NCBI GenBank assembly: GCA_004298905.1
Contig: SCTK01000013.1
Span: forward strand, 1-64,000
Direction: 5' to 3'
DNA length: 64,000 nt
From: Burkholderiaceae bacterium
GTDB taxonomy: Bacteria; Pseudomonadota; Gammaproteobacteria; Burkholderiales; Burkholderiaceae_D
Below, in pieces: positions 52,845-63,409 of the stretch. Under the pieces are notes generated by a model, which saw only the letters and a program-made list of their open reading frames with translations, was not told the DNA's origin and ran no database searches. Position 1 is the stretch's first letter; each line of letters starts with the position of its first letter. The position numbers and the translations under genes are program-made.

Positions 52845-54299
52845 TCAGGCTCCTGGTGTCTTGGTATGCCAATCGGTGGCGCTCTGATATTGGTGCGCCA
52901 CATTGAGTAGCCGCGCTTCGGAAAAATAATTGCCGATGATTTGCAGGCCGACGGGACGCTGGCCGTTGCCGAAGCCGACCGGAATGCTCATGCCCGGCAA
53001 ACCGGCGAGGCTGGCCGATAGCGTGTAGATGTCGGCCAGATAGTTGGCGACCGGATCGTCCGCCTTGTCGCCGATGTTCCATGCGACTGTCGGCGCGACC
53101 GGGCCCATGATGACGTCGCAGTCCGCGAACGCTGTTTGAAAATCGTCGGCAATCAGGCGGCGGATCTTTTGCGCTTGCAGGTAGTAGGCATCGTAATAGC
53201 CGTGCGACAGCACATAAGCGCCCACCATGATGCGGCGCTTGACCTCGGCGCCGAAACCTTCGGCGCGGGTTTTCTTGTACATGTCCTGCAAGTCTTTGTA
53301 TTCGCTGGCGCGGTGACCGTAGCGCACGCCATCGAAACGTGACAGGTTGCTCGACGCTTCGGCGGGGGCGACAACATAGTAGGCGGGGATCGACAGCTCG
53401 GTGCGTGGCAGCGTAATTTCAACCACCGTCGCACCCAGCGTTTCAAACTGCTTGATCGCCGCTTGCACGCAGGCAGCGACATCGCTGCTCAGCCCCGCAC
53501 CGAAATATTCTTTCGGCAGGCCGATGCGCAAGCCTTGCAATGGCTGGTTGAGATCGCGGCTGAAATCTTCAACGGGACGCTCCAGGCTGGTCGAGTCACG
53601 CATATCGAACCCGGCCATGGCATTGAGTAGCAGCGCGCAATCCTCCGCCGTGCGCGCCATCGGCCCGCCCTGATCGAGGCTGGAGGCGTAGGCGATCATG
53701 CCGTAGCGCGACACGCGGCCATAGGTGGGTTTGATGCCGGTGATGCCGCACAGCGCGGCGGGTTGGCGGATCGAGCCGCCGGTATCGGTGCCGGTGGCGG
53801 CGGACACGAGACCCGCCGCCACAGCCGCGGCCGAACCACCGGACGAGCCACCCGCAATCGCGGCGACGTCCCATGGATTTTTCACCGCGCCGAAGGCCGA
53901 GTTTTCATTGCTCGACCCCATCGCAAATTCGTCGCAGTTGGTTTTGCCCACCGTCACCATGCCCGCGGCGGCGAGGCGTTCGACCACGGTGGCATCGAAG
54001 GGGCTGACGTAGTCGGCCAGCATTTTAGAACCGGCGGTGGAACGAAAATCCTTGGTGACGAAAATATCCTTGTGCGCAATCGGCAAGCCGGTCAGCGCGC
54101 CCCCTTGACCGGCAGCGCGCGCGGCATCGGCGGCTTTGGCCTGCGCCAAGCTGACTTCCGGACGCACATCGATGAAGGCGTTGAGATCGCTGGCGTCGAT
54201 GCGCGCCAGACTGTCCTGCGCCAGTTCCACAGCGCTGGCCTTGCCGCTGGCGAGCAGTTCGGACAGGTGCTTGAGGGTGGCAAATTGCGCGGCGCTCAT
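52845..54299 (-). CDS. gatA: Asp/Glu-tRNA amidotransferase subunit A
   Basis: 484 residues. Amidase-signature fold with the Lys in LPIAHKDIF, cis-Ser and nucleophile Ser in [16 protein letters not shown] and [17 protein letters not shown]. It frees ammonia from glutamine for the GatCAB complex. Starts 4 bp inside the gatC end and lies 2 bp from gatB. Confidence 0.97.
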   Translation of the reverse strand: MSAAQFATLKHLSELLASGKASAVELAQDSLARIDASDLNAFIDVRPEVSLAQAKAADAARAAGQGGALTGLPIAHKDIFVTKDFRSTAGSKMLADYVSPFDATVVERLAAAGMVTVGKTNCDEFAMGSSNENSAFGAVKNPWDVAAIAGGSSGGSAAAVAAGLVSAATGTDTGGSIRQPAALCGITGIKPTYGRVSRYGMIAYASSLDQGGPMARTAEDCALLLNAMAGFDMRDSTSLERPVEDFSRDLNQPLQGLRIGLPKEYFGAGLSSDVAACVQAAIKQFETLGATVVEITLPRTELSIPAYYVVAPAEASSNLSRFDGVRYGHRASEYKDLQDMYKKTRAEGFGAEVKRRIMVGAYVLSHGYYDAYYLQAQKIRRLIADDFQTAFADCDVIMGPVAPTVAWNIGDKADDPVANYLADIYTLSASLAGLPGMSIPVGFGNGQRPVGLQIIGNYFSEARLLNVAHQYQSATDWHTKTPGA

Positions 54300-54583
54300 T
54301 CGATCACCTTGGGCACCAAGAACAAGCCGTCTTGCACGGCAGGCGCAGGTTTTTGCAAGGCGTCGCGCTGATTGCTTTCGGTCACGACATCGGGGCGCAG
54401 GCGCTGGGTCAGATTTTGCGGATGGGCCATGGGCGTGATCCCGGCCGTATCGACCGCCTGCATTTGCGCGATCAAGTCAAAAATATCGTTGAGCTTGGTC
54501 TGGGTCTGCGCCGCCTCGGCGGGCGAAATTTCGATGCGCGCCAAATGGGCGATGCGTTGGACATCCTCGAGGGAAAGCGACAT
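54296..54583 (-). CDS. gatC: Asp/Glu-tRNA amidotransferase subunit C
   Basis: 95 residues from the ATG at 54583 ([20 protein letters not shown]), the normal GatC size; upstream in-frame codons are not conserved. The belt-like subunit joining GatA and GatB; DNVTEMAHPQNL-like segment [17 protein letters not shown] is typical. Divergent from mreB with 148 bp between, a widespread arrangement. Confidence 0.95.
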   Translation of the reverse strand: MSLSLEDVQRIAHLARIEISPAEAAQTQTKLNDIFDLIAQMQAVDTAGITPMAHPQNLTQRLRPDVVTESNQRDALQKPAPAVQDGLFLVPKVIE

Positions 54584-54722
54584 GGCGGTTCCGGGGTGGC
54601 GAAATGCAAAAAAAGCCTGTAGATACAGCCCACAAGGCCGAAAAGACAAGGATTATAAGGTATGATTCCACGCTCAAATTCAGCGCGCAGCAAGGGCGTG
54701 CGCGCAATGATCAGATCAATAG

Positions 54723-55775
<1,053 letters not shown>

Positions 55776-55801
55776 GCAGTTCATGACCCGCCGCCAACAG
55801 C

Positions 55802-56704
55802 ATGCATAGCGGGCCGCCCCCCTTCTTCCGGCAAGGCCCGTCGGCGCGCACGCGCATGCTGTTCTTCGCCACAGTGTCGCTGCTGCTGATCATGGTCGAT
55901 TCACATGTGCGCAGTCTGGAATGGGTGCGCAAGAGTGTGACCACCGTGCTCTATCCCATTCAGCAGGCCGCCTTGTTGCCGCGCGATGTCGCCCGTTCAG
56001 CCACCAGCTATTTCTCCAGCGTGCATGTCTTGCAACGCGAAAATGACCGCCTGCGCGAACAGCTCGTGCAGCAAGCCGCCGATGCGCTCCGCCAACAAGC
56101 GCTGGAAGCGGAAAACGCGCAGCTGAAAAACCTCTTCAAAACCAAACAATCGACACCGGCTCCCTCGTTACTGGCGCAGGTGCTCTACGATGCGCGCGAT
56201 CCCTTCAGCCGCAAGCTGATTCTCAACCGTGGCGCGCAAGATGGGGTGCTCGCGGGCCAGCCGGTGATCGACGACCGCGGCGTCATCGGCCAGGTCACCC
56301 GCGTCTTTCCACTCAGCGCGGAGCTGACGCAACTGACCGACCATGAACAAGCCATCCCGGTGCAAGTCTTGCGTACCGGCAGCCGCAGTGTTGCCTATGG
56401 TGCCGAAGCAGAATCGATGGAGTTGCGCTTCATGCCGACCAATGCCGACATCGAAGAAGGCGATGTGTTGAACACTTCCGGCCTCGACGGTGTTTTCCCC
56501 GCCGGTTATCCGGTGGCCCGCGTGACCCAGATCGAACGCAAAGCCGGCAGTACCTTTGCGCGCATTTTGTGCGAACCGATTGCCGGCATCGATCACCATC
56601 GTTACGTGTTGATCCTGCAAGTCAATCCGGAGCCGGAAATCAGACCGCCGGAAAACAAGGCCAGCGAACCTGTCAAACCCATGCGCAAGGAGACCGCCAA
56701 ATGA
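55802..56704 (+). CDS. mreC: Rod shape-determining protein MreC
   Basis: 300 residues. One membrane helix (about 19-36), a periplasmic coiled coil (about 65-108, LQRENDRLREQLVQQAADALRQ), then two beta-domains (DPFSRKLILNRGAQDGVLAGQPV, GLDGVFPAGYPVARV). It links MreB to the elongation enzymes. 26 bp after mreB; its stop overlaps the mreD start (ATGA). Confidence 0.95.
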   Translation: MHSGPPPFFRQGPSARTRMLFFATVSLLLIMVDSHVRSLEWVRKSVTTVLYPIQQAALLPRDVARSATSYFSSVHVLQRENDRLREQLVQQAADALRQQALEAENAQLKNLFKTKQSTPAPSLLAQVLYDARDPFSRKLILNRGAQDGVLAGQPVIDDRGVIGQVTRVFPLSAELTQLTDHEQAIPVQVLRTGSRSVAYGAEAESMELRFMPTNADIEEGDVLNTSGLDGVFPAGYPVARVTQIERKAGSTFARILCEPIAGIDHHRYVLILQVNPEPEIRPPENKASEPVKPMRKETAK

Positions 56705-57303
56705 AATGGGCCTGGGGGCGCAAGAAATTTTCTCTGGGCAGCCGCGCGCCCGGGCTGCTGGCCGAATTCATCGGCAAGACACCGACCTCGGTACGCGATC
56801 CGCAACCGATTCTGCTGCCCGTGCATCCCGGCTTCATTGCATTCTCGCTGATCGCCGGCTTCATCTTCAATCTGATGCCCTGGGGGCAATCCTTGTGGAT
56901 GCCGGATTTTCTGGCCATGGTGCTAGTGTTCTGGAACATCCACCAACCGCGCAAGGTGGGTATCGGCCTGGCCTGGTTGTTTGGTTTGCTGATGGATGTC
57001 CACGACGCCGGTGTATTGGGCGAACATGGCTTGGCCTATACGCTGCTGTCCTACAGCGCGATCATGATCCACCGCCGCGTGCTCTGGTTCCCACTGGCAA
57101 CCCAATCCCTATACATTCTGCCGCTGTTCCTGCTGGCGCAAACGGCCATCTATCTGGTGCGTCTGGCCACCGGCGAGATGCACACCAGCCTGTTGTTCTT
57201 CATGCAAAGTCTGATCACTTCCCTGCTGTGGGCACCGACCTCTCTGTTGTTGCTGGCGCCGCAGCACCGCGCCGTGAATAAAGATGAGAACCGGCCCATC
57301 TAA
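56701..57303 (+). CDS. mreD: Rod shape-determining protein MreD
   Basis: 200 residues from the ATG at 56701. About five transmembrane helices from residue 40 on (PGFIAFSLIAGFIFNLMPWG, GIGLAWLFGLLMDVHDAGVLGEHGLAYTLL...). The N-terminal 38 residues are cytoplasmic and basic. Partner of MreC in the elongasome. Followed after 4 bp by a palindromic element that separates it from mrdA. Confidence 0.93.
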   Translation: MKWAWGRKKFSLGSRAPGLLAEFIGKTPTSVRDPQPILLPVHPGFIAFSLIAGFIFNLMPWGQSLWMPDFLAMVLVFWNIHQPRKVGIGLAWLFGLLMDVHDAGVLGEHGLAYTLLSYSAIMIHRRVLWFPLATQSLYILPLFLLAQTAIYLVRLATGEMHTSLLFFMQSLITSLLWAPTSLLLLAPQHRAVNKDENRPI

Positions 57304-57307
57304 TCAA

Positions 57308-57435
57308 TTGAAATTAGCGGAGGCCAAATTAAATGGGGTCAGACTCCATTTAATTGGCACGCCTCTCCCCATTTTTCTAAAGCAAACAATTAAATGGAGT
57401 CTGACCCCATTTAATTTGGCCTCCGCTAATTTCAA
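57308..57435. repeat. Palindromic RAYT/REP-type element between mreD and mrdA
   Basis: A perfect 49-bp inverted repeat (57308-57356 and 57387-57435) around a 30-bp centre. Each arm itself folds: AATTAAATGG pairs with CCATTTAATT around GGTCAGACT. The GGGGTCAGACTCC core flanked by AATTAAAT is the kind of sequence found with REP-associated tyrosine transposases; no transposase is present here, so it is a non-autonomous copy. Confidence 0.88.
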
Positions 57436-57441
57436 CCGCCC

Positions 57442-59322
57442 ATGACTGAACTGCGCAACGCCGAACGCGAGATTCATTCCTTTCGCAGCCGTCTGCTGAT
57501 CGCAAGCGGTTTCGTATTGTTGTGTTTCGCTGTGCTGGCGGGCCGCTTTCTGTTGCTGCAAGTGGTGCGTCATGAAGACTTCCATGCGCAGGCCGAGGAG
57601 AACCGCATTTCCATTGTGCCGATCACGCCCAACCGCGGCTTGATCACGGATCGCAACGGCATCGTGCTGGCGCGGAACTATGCGGCCTTCACGCTGGAGG
57701 TCACACCGGCGCGCGTGGAGCATCTGGATCAAACGATCGAAGCCTTGTCGCACATCATCGAAATCACGCCGCGCGATCACCGCCGCTTCAAGAAACTGCT
57801 GGAAGAATCAAAAAGTCTGGAGAGCCTGCCAATTCGCATTCGTTTGACCGATGAAGAAGTCGCCCGTTTCACCGTGCAGCGTTTCCGCTTTCCCGGCGTC
57901 GAAATCAAGGCGCGCTTGTTCCGCCAGTATCCACTCGGCCAAACTGCCTCGCATCTGATCGGCTACATCGGCCGCATCTCCAACAAGGATCAGGAAGACA
58001 TCGACAACACGGAAGACGCGGAGAATTACCGCGGCACCGATTACATCGGCAAGGTCGGACTGGAAGAGAGCTACGAAAAGGAATTGCACGGCGTCACCGG
58101 CTTTGAAAAAGTGGAAGTGTCGGCCGGTGGCCGGCCAGTGCGCACGCTGTCGCGCACGCCGCCGCAACCGGGTAACAATCTGGCGTTGTCAGTCGATATC
58201 AAATTGCAGCAGATTGCCGAGCAAGCCTTTGGCAACCGGCGCGGCGCGCTGGTGGCCGTTGAGCCGGCCACTGGTGAAGTGCTGGCCTTTGTCTCCATGC
58301 CGACCTTCGACCCCAATCTGTTTGTCGATGGCATCGACAGCGAGAACTGGAAACTGCTCAACGAATCTCCCGACAAACCGCTGCTCAACCGCCCGCTGCG
58401 CGGCACCTACCCGCCGGGGTCGACTTACAAGCCTTTCATGGCGCTAGCGGCACTGACCACCGGCAAGCGCGCGGTCAATGGCACGCCGATTCACGACCCC
58501 GGTTATTTCATGTTCGGCAATCACAAATTCCGCGACAGCAAACCGGAGGGCAATGGCACTGTCGATTTGTTCAAGTCCATCGTCGTCTCCAGCGATACGT
58601 ATTACTACATGGTCGCCAACGATCTTGGGGTTGATGCGATTCATGACTTCATGCGCACCTGGGGCTTCGGCGAGACAACCGGCATCGACCTGCGCAACGA
58701 AGGCACCGGCACACTGCCCTCGTCCGATTGGAAGCTGAAACGGTTCAAGCAAAAATGGATTCCGGGCGAAACCATCAGTCTCGGCATCGGTCAGGGCTAC
58801 AACGCTTTTACGCCATTGCAAATGGCACATGCCGTCGCCACCCTGGCCAACAACGGCATCGAGATCAAGCCGCATCTGGTGCGCGACATTGAGGACGCAC
58901 GCAACAATCAGCATAACGCCATCGCTTACGACAAGAGCGCGCCGTTGCCGGTCAAACCGGAATACATCGACTTCATCAAGCAAGCGATGGTCGCGGTGAA
59001 CAAGGAAGGCACGGCCGCGCGCGTGTTCACCGGTGCCAAATACGATGTCGCGGGCAAGACCGGCACGGCGCAAGTGGTCGGCATCAAGCAGAATGAAAAA
59101 TACGACGAGAAAAAAGTTGCCGAACGACACCGCGACCATTCCTGGTTCATCGCCTTTGCCCCTGCCGAAGCGCCGAAAATTGCCATCGCCGTGATCGTCG
59201 AAAACGGCGGCTTCGGCGCCCAGGCGGCCGCCCCGATCGTACGCCAGTTGCTGGATTACTATCTGCAAGGTCAGGTGCCCAATGCCCCGGCGGCCGAACT
59301 CAAGGAAACGGAAGAAGACTGA
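57442..59322 (+). CDS. mrdA: Penicillin-binding protein 2, elongation transpeptidase
   Basis: 626 residues. N-terminal membrane anchor (about 18-38), a PBP dimerisation domain, then the transpeptidase with catalytic Ser in PPGSTYKPF, SSDTYYYMVA as the second motif and GKTGTAQVVG as the KTG triad. It cross-links peptidoglycan in side-wall growth with RodA. The start follows the palindromic element by 6 bp, so its ribosome binding region overlaps the end of the element (no strong Shine-Dalgarno seen). Confidence 0.96.
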   Translation: MTELRNAEREIHSFRSRLLIASGFVLLCFAVLAGRFLLLQVVRHEDFHAQAEENRISIVPITPNRGLITDRNGIVLARNYAAFTLEVTPARVEHLDQTIEALSHIIEITPRDHRRFKKLLEESKSLESLPIRIRLTDEEVARFTVQRFRFPGVEIKARLFRQYPLGQTASHLIGYIGRISNKDQEDIDNTEDAENYRGTDYIGKVGLEESYEKELHGVTGFEKVEVSAGGRPVRTLSRTPPQPGNNLALSVDIKLQQIAEQAFGNRRGALVAVEPATGEVLAFVSMPTFDPNLFVDGIDSENWKLLNESPDKPLLNRPLRGTYPPGSTYKPFMALAALTTGKRAVNGTPIHDPGYFMFGNHKFRDSKPEGNGTVDLFKSIVVSSDTYYYMVANDLGVDAIHDFMRTWGFGETTGIDLRNEGTGTLPSSDWKLKRFKQKWIPGETISLGIGQGYNAFTPLQMAHAVATLANNGIEIKPHLVRDIEDARNNQHNAIAYDKSAPLPVKPEYIDFIKQAMVAVNKEGTAARVFTGAKYDVAGKTGTAQVVGIKQNEKYDEKKVAERHRDHSWFIAFAPAEAPKIAIAVIVENGGFGAQAAAPIVRQLLDYYLQGQVPNAPAAELKETEED

Positions 59323-60431
59323 TGCACACGCGCCGCCCACTTTCGCAGCTGCTGCGCTCGCTGGTGATTCGGCTGGATCTGCCGCTGCTGTGGCTGCTGC
59401 TGATTCTGTTGACGATCAGTCTGATCAATATGTACAGCGCAGGTTACGCCCTGCCCGGCCGCTTCTTCGATCACCTGCGCAATATCGTGATCGCCCTGGC
59501 CGTGATGTGGCTGGTCGCGCACACGCCGCCGCAAACCTTGATGCGCCTGGCCTTGCCGATGTATATCGCGGGCCTGCTGCTGCTGATTGCGGTGGCGTTG
59601 TTCGGCGATGTCTCCAAAGGTGCGCGGCGCTGGCTGCATCTCGGCGTAGCCCGCATTCAACCGTCCGAGCTGATGAAGATCGCGATGCCACTGATGCTGG
59701 CCTGGTACTTTCACATGCGCGAAACCACGCTGCGCCCGCGGCACTATCTGGTGGCCACACTGCTGCTGATACTGCCGGTGGGGCTGATCGTGCGCCAGCC
59801 CGATCTGGGCACTGCGTTGCTGGTCCTGGCCGCCGGCTTCTATGTGATCTTCCTCGCCGGGCTGCACTGGAAAATTCTGCTGGGTGTGCTGGCCGCCGCG
59901 CTGGGCAGTCTGCCGCTGGTGTGGTCGATGATGCATGACTATCAACGCGAACGCATCCTGACCTTGCTCAATCCCAGCAACGATCCGCTCGGCAAGGGTT
60001 TTCACACGATTCAATCGATGATCGCCATCGGCTCCGGTGGCTTTACCGGCAAGGGCTGGCTGGAAGGTTCGCAAGCGCATCTCGAATTCATTCCCGAACA
60101 CACCACTGATTTCGTATTGGCGGTGTATTCCGAAGAGTTCGGTCTGCTCGGCAACCTGGTTCTGCTGGGTGTGTATCTGGCCATCATTTTTCGTGGCGTG
60201 ACCATCGCCGCCAACGCCGCCAATTTCTTTTCGCGCTTGCTGGCCGGTGCCATCACCCTGACCTTCTTCACCTATGCCTTCGTCAACATCGGCATGGTCA
60301 GCGGCATTCTTCCCGTGGTGGGCGTGCCCCTGCCCTTCATGAGCTATGGCGGTACTGCCATGCTCACCCTGGGCGTAGCGATGGGCATCTTGATGAGCAT
60401 TCACCGGCACCGGAAACTGGTGCAGACTTGA
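59322..60431 (+). CDS. rodA: Peptidoglycan glycosyltransferase RodA
   Basis: 369 residues, SEDS family with about ten helices. The start overlaps the mrdA stop (TGATG). Conserved pieces: GARRWLHLGVARIQPSELMKI, RQPDLGTALLVL with the essential Asp, HTDFVLAVYSEEFGLLG and VGVPLPFMSYGGTAML. It polymerises lipid II together with PBP2. A hairpin array starts directly after its stop. Confidence 0.96.
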   Translation: MHTRRPLSQLLRSLVIRLDLPLLWLLLILLTISLINMYSAGYALPGRFFDHLRNIVIALAVMWLVAHTPPQTLMRLALPMYIAGLLLLIAVALFGDVSKGARRWLHLGVARIQPSELMKIAMPLMLAWYFHMRETTLRPRHYLVATLLLILPVGLIVRQPDLGTALLVLAAGFYVIFLAGLHWKILLGVLAAALGSLPLVWSMMHDYQRERILTLLNPSNDPLGKGFHTIQSMIAIGSGGFTGKGWLEGSQAHLEFIPEHTTDFVLAVYSEEFGLLGNLVLLGVYLAIIFRGVTIAANAANFFSRLLAGAITLTFFTYAFVNIGMVSGILPVVGVPLPFMSYGGTAMLTLGVAMGILMSIHRHRKLVQT

Positions 60432-60670
60432 CCAGCGGCTTGGCATTCGTTTTTTGAATGCCTAGCCGATTGGCCATGCAGCGCATTAACCAGCGACTTG
60501 CGCTCGTTTTTTGAGCGCTTAGTCGATTGGCTATGCAAAGCAAACCAGCGGCTTGGCATTCGTTTTTTGAATGCCCAGCCGATTGGCCATGCAGCGCATT
60601 AACCAGCGACTTAACCAACGACTTGGCGCTCGTTTTTTGAGCGCTTAGTCGATTGGCTATGCAGTGCATC
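60431..60670. repeat. Array of four T-loop hairpins in alternating A/B units
   Basis: Units of about 57 bp begin at 60431 (A), 60488 (B), 60543 (A) and 60613 (B), with a 12-bp fragment of a B start at 60601. Each forms CGRCT-T-stem-GTTTTTT-stem-T-AGYCG. A stems are GGCATTC/GAATGCC inside CGGCT/AGCCG; B stems are GCGCTC/GAGCGC inside CGACT/AGTCG. Both stems change with pairing kept. Each unit ends in GATTGGCCATGCA or close to it. No spacers and no open frame. Confidence 0.88.
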
Positions 60671-60761
60671 GACGGCAACCAGCAGGCTGGATTGCAGTAT
60701 TTGTTGTTCTTGCTTTGATGCAGGCGTGCTATAACAATTCAAACCTCTACAGGAGCTTCCC

Positions 60762-61112
60762 ATGAAAAACTTCCTGGCAATTTACCTCGGCACACCTGCA
60801 GCGATGGCGCAATGGAATTCGATGCCGGACAGTGAAAAACAGAAGAGGCAAGTGGAAGGCGTGCAGGCTTGGCACGCGTGGGTTGACCGGAACAAGGCCA
60901 GCATCGTTGAAATCGGTGGGCCGCTGGGTCGCACCAAGAGTGTCTCATCCGCCGGTATCGCTGACATCCGCAACAGCATGACGGCCTTTACCGTAGTGCA
61001 AGCCGAATCCCACGAAGCCGCGGCGAAACTCTTTGAGAACCACCCGCACTTCACGTTCTTTCCGGGTGAGTCCATCGAGATCATGGAATGCCTGCCGATT
61101 CCGAGTAAATAA
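60762..61112 (+). CDS. YCII-related small protein
   Basis: 116 residues, soluble. The ferredoxin-like YciI/DGPF type fold is suggested by MKNFLAIYLGTPAAM at the start, HAWVDRNKASIVEIGGPLG in the middle and AAKLFENHPHFTFFPGESIEIMEC at the end, a pattern seen in many small YCII-domain proteins. No reaction is known. AGGAG lies 8 nt before the ATG. It stands alone after the hairpin array and converges on the MBL gene, 4 bp apart. Confidence 0.72.
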   Translation: MKNFLAIYLGTPAAMAQWNSMPDSEKQKRQVEGVQAWHAWVDRNKASIVEIGGPLGRTKSVSSAGIADIRNSMTAFTVVQAESHEAAAKLFENHPHFTFFPGESIEIMECLPIPSK

Positions 61113-61116
61113 AAAG

Positions 61117-62181
61117 CTAAACCGCAACGAACCGGAACACATCGTCCGCGCCCAGGGTGCGCTGCAATTCCCCCGCGTGCCACAGCGCATGCAAATGCGC
61201 CAGGGCTTCGCCCATTGCGAAGGTGGTTTGGTGCATGTCGAGGGTGCGCTTGAACATCAACGGTACGATGTCGGCGGCGCTGCGCGGCGCTGCGCACCAA
61301 GCGCGGAGTTGATCGAGCCGTTCTTGATGATGCGCGATCAACTGCGCCACGCGTGCATGCGCGCCGCGAAACGGCAAGCCGTGCGAAGGCAGCACCAGCA
61401 CATCTTCCGGCAGCGCCAGAAAACGTTGGATTGAGTCGAGAAACAGCGGCAGCGGATTACCCTCCGGTTCCATCGCAAACACGCTGATGTTGGTCGAAAT
61501 GGTTGGCAACAGCATGTCGCCGGAAATCAGCACATTGTCTCGCGCATTGTAGAGCGCGGCATGTTCCGGCGAGTGCCCGTAGCCAACGACGACTTCCCAC
61601 TGCACCCGCCCAAGGTCGATGCGATCGCCGTGTTGCATGCGTTGAAACTGCGCGGGCACGGCCGGCACCAGACGCGAAAAATATTCGCCGCGCGCCGCCA
61701 GTTGTTCAACCTCGGCCGAGGCCACCAAGCCATGCCGCCGGAAATGCGCGAGCATGGCGGCGTTATTGCTGCCCGGCAATCCCGCCGACAAAACGCGGCC
61801 CATCGCATACTCACCCAGCGTCATCCACAGCGGCGCCTGATGGCGTTCGCACAGCCAGTGCGCCAGACCCAGATGATCGGGATGCATGTGCGTGGCAATC
61901 ACGCGCGTCACCGTGCGCTGCGCCAGCGGCCCGGCCAGCAACGTGTCCCAGTGCTGCCGCGTCAGATTCGAGTCGATCCCGCAATCGACTTGCACACAGC
62001 TGTTGTCCCCCGCGCGTGTATCGTCCAGCACCCACAGATTGATGTGATTCAAAGCAAACGGCAGCGGCATGCGTAACCAGGCGACGCCTGGAGCAACAGG
62101 TAATAGCGTAGCGGGTGGTGGTGGCGTGTCGAAGGGGTAGGACAACATGGGCAGCGGCGCAGATGAGAACTCTCGCATCAT
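61117..62181 (-). CDS. MBL-fold metallo-hydrolase
   Basis: 354 residues; ATGs at 62181 and 62178 are adjacent, with AGGA just upstream. Metallo-beta-lactamase fold with THMHPDHLGLAHWL (HxHxDH), VVGYGHSPEHAALY for the third His and ISGDMLLP for the bridging Asp. The C-terminal extra helical domain (about 275-350) with LPSHGLPFRGAHARV is like glyoxalase II-type hydrolases acting on thioesters or lactones. Substrate not assignable. Confidence 0.83.
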   Translation of the reverse strand: MMREFSSAPLPMLSYPFDTPPPPATLLPVAPGVAWLRMPLPFALNHINLWVLDDTRAGDNSCVQVDCGIDSNLTRQHWDTLLAGPLAQRTVTRVIATHMHPDHLGLAHWLCERHQAPLWMTLGEYAMGRVLSAGLPGSNNAAMLAHFRRHGLVASAEVEQLAARGEYFSRLVPAVPAQFQRMQHGDRIDLGRVQWEVVVGYGHSPEHAALYNARDNVLISGDMLLPTISTNISVFAMEPEGNPLPLFLDSIQRFLALPEDVLVLPSHGLPFRGAHARVAQLIAHHQERLDQLRAWCAAPRSAADIVPLMFKRTLDMHQTTFAMGEALAHLHALWHAGELQRTLGADDVFRFVAV

Positions 62182-62327
62182 ACGTCCTGCACCAGGAAGC
62201 AGTCAGGCTGGTATCCTTCAAGCAAGCGCCCTCGTGCCCATCATCAGTGTCGGCGACTCCCACTTGTCATACCCGCAATCCCACGACTTCAACGTCGGCT
62301 AGATCGACGAAGATCAGCAGGCAGAAT

Positions 62328-63185
62328 ATGCGGCGCGGCGTGAAGAGAGAAAATACTGAGCGGCAGTTAGCACCGAATTTGAATTTAGTTTCAGAATTTC
62401 TAGATTGCTATATCAGCGATCAAACGATAGAACCCCTGAGAGCAAATATGAGTCCTGAGGAAAGATTCGTCCGAGAGCTAGAACATCTGCGCCAAGATAG
62501 TGACGCTGCTGCGCAGTTTCTATATGCTTGGCTGGCATTTCACGCCTTCGCTTATGGAAATCGCTCAACCATAATCGCAATAAATAAAAACGCGCTCTTC
62601 TGGAACACTGTACTTGGTTCGCTTCAAACGGCATTATTCATATCTCTAGGCCGAATCTTTGATAAGGATCCCCGTAACCACTGTATAAACAGACTTCTCC
62701 GCGAAGCAACTCAGAATCCTCAAATTTTCTCAAGAGTGGCACTTGCCTCACGTAAGCGTCAACAGTCACCTGGGGCTTTATGGATACGCTCATACGCAAA
62801 AGAAGCCTACCTGCCAACCGCCAACGATTTTCGCCGCCTATCTCGATATGTGGCGAATAAGCGCAAGGTTTATGAAAGAGCGTACGAGAACATTAGGCAT
62901 CAGGTTTTTGCGCATGGCGGCGCAAGTTCCAAAGAAAAGAAAGACGCGTTGTTCAATGGAACCCAATTGGGTGAACTGCAACGTCTTGTCTTGTCGCTCA
63001 GGGCATTTCATCAGGCGATGTGGCAACTTTACTTTAACGGGAACAAACCCATGATTAAGATCGGCAAGTACTCTATCAATTCAATGAGTCGCGACATATC
63101 GAAGCTTTCGTCCACCGCTCCAATTGAACAGCTCGTATTTGCACAAACATGCGGTGCTCTTGGTTCTTATGTTGCAGGTGCCTGA
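62328..63185 (+). CDS. HEPN-like protein of unknown function, possibly AbiU2 type
   Basis: 285 residues from the ATG at 62328; an ATG at 62448 is an alternative, and the frame continues upstream without conserved content. Mostly helical. FLYAWLAFHAFAYGNRS, NTVLGSLQTALFISLGRIFD and YENIRHQVFAHGGAS recall the AbiU2 branch of HEPN proteins; R190-x5-H196 matches the RX4-6H RNase motif. Such proteins act in abortive infection or toxin-antitoxin systems, but no partner gene is visible. AT-richer than its neighbours, suggesting transfer. Identification is tentative. Confidence 0.6.
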   Translation: MRRGVKRENTERQLAPNLNLVSEFLDCYISDQTIEPLRANMSPEERFVRELEHLRQDSDAAAQFLYAWLAFHAFAYGNRSTIIAINKNALFWNTVLGSLQTALFISLGRIFDKDPRNHCINRLLREATQNPQIFSRVALASRKRQQSPGALWIRSYAKEAYLPTANDFRRLSRYVANKRKVYERAYENIRHQVFAHGGASSKEKKDALFNGTQLGELQRLVLSLRAFHQAMWQLYFNGNKPMIKIGKYSINSMSRDISKLSSTAPIEQLVFAQTCGALGSYVAGA

Positions 63186-63409
63186 CAGGGTGCTCGATTC
63201 ATTTGCAATAAGCCGGCGCCAAAACCCCCATTACAAATAAATACCCCGCAGACCTTCATACCGGGTACAATCGCACCGCGGCACTAAAGAACCAGTCCTC
63301 CTCGCCGCGATCTTCTTACCAATCCTTCTCGTCTTCCTCGACTGGTGTCACTGTTAAGTGATTCAGGCCGACGCGTGCATTTCTCAACATCTTTTTAATC
63401 GAGTTTTTC

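Noticed and set aside
60431-60670. CRISPR array
   Set aside because: Units follow each other without unique spacers, and there are no cas genes; the repeats are A/B hairpins instead.
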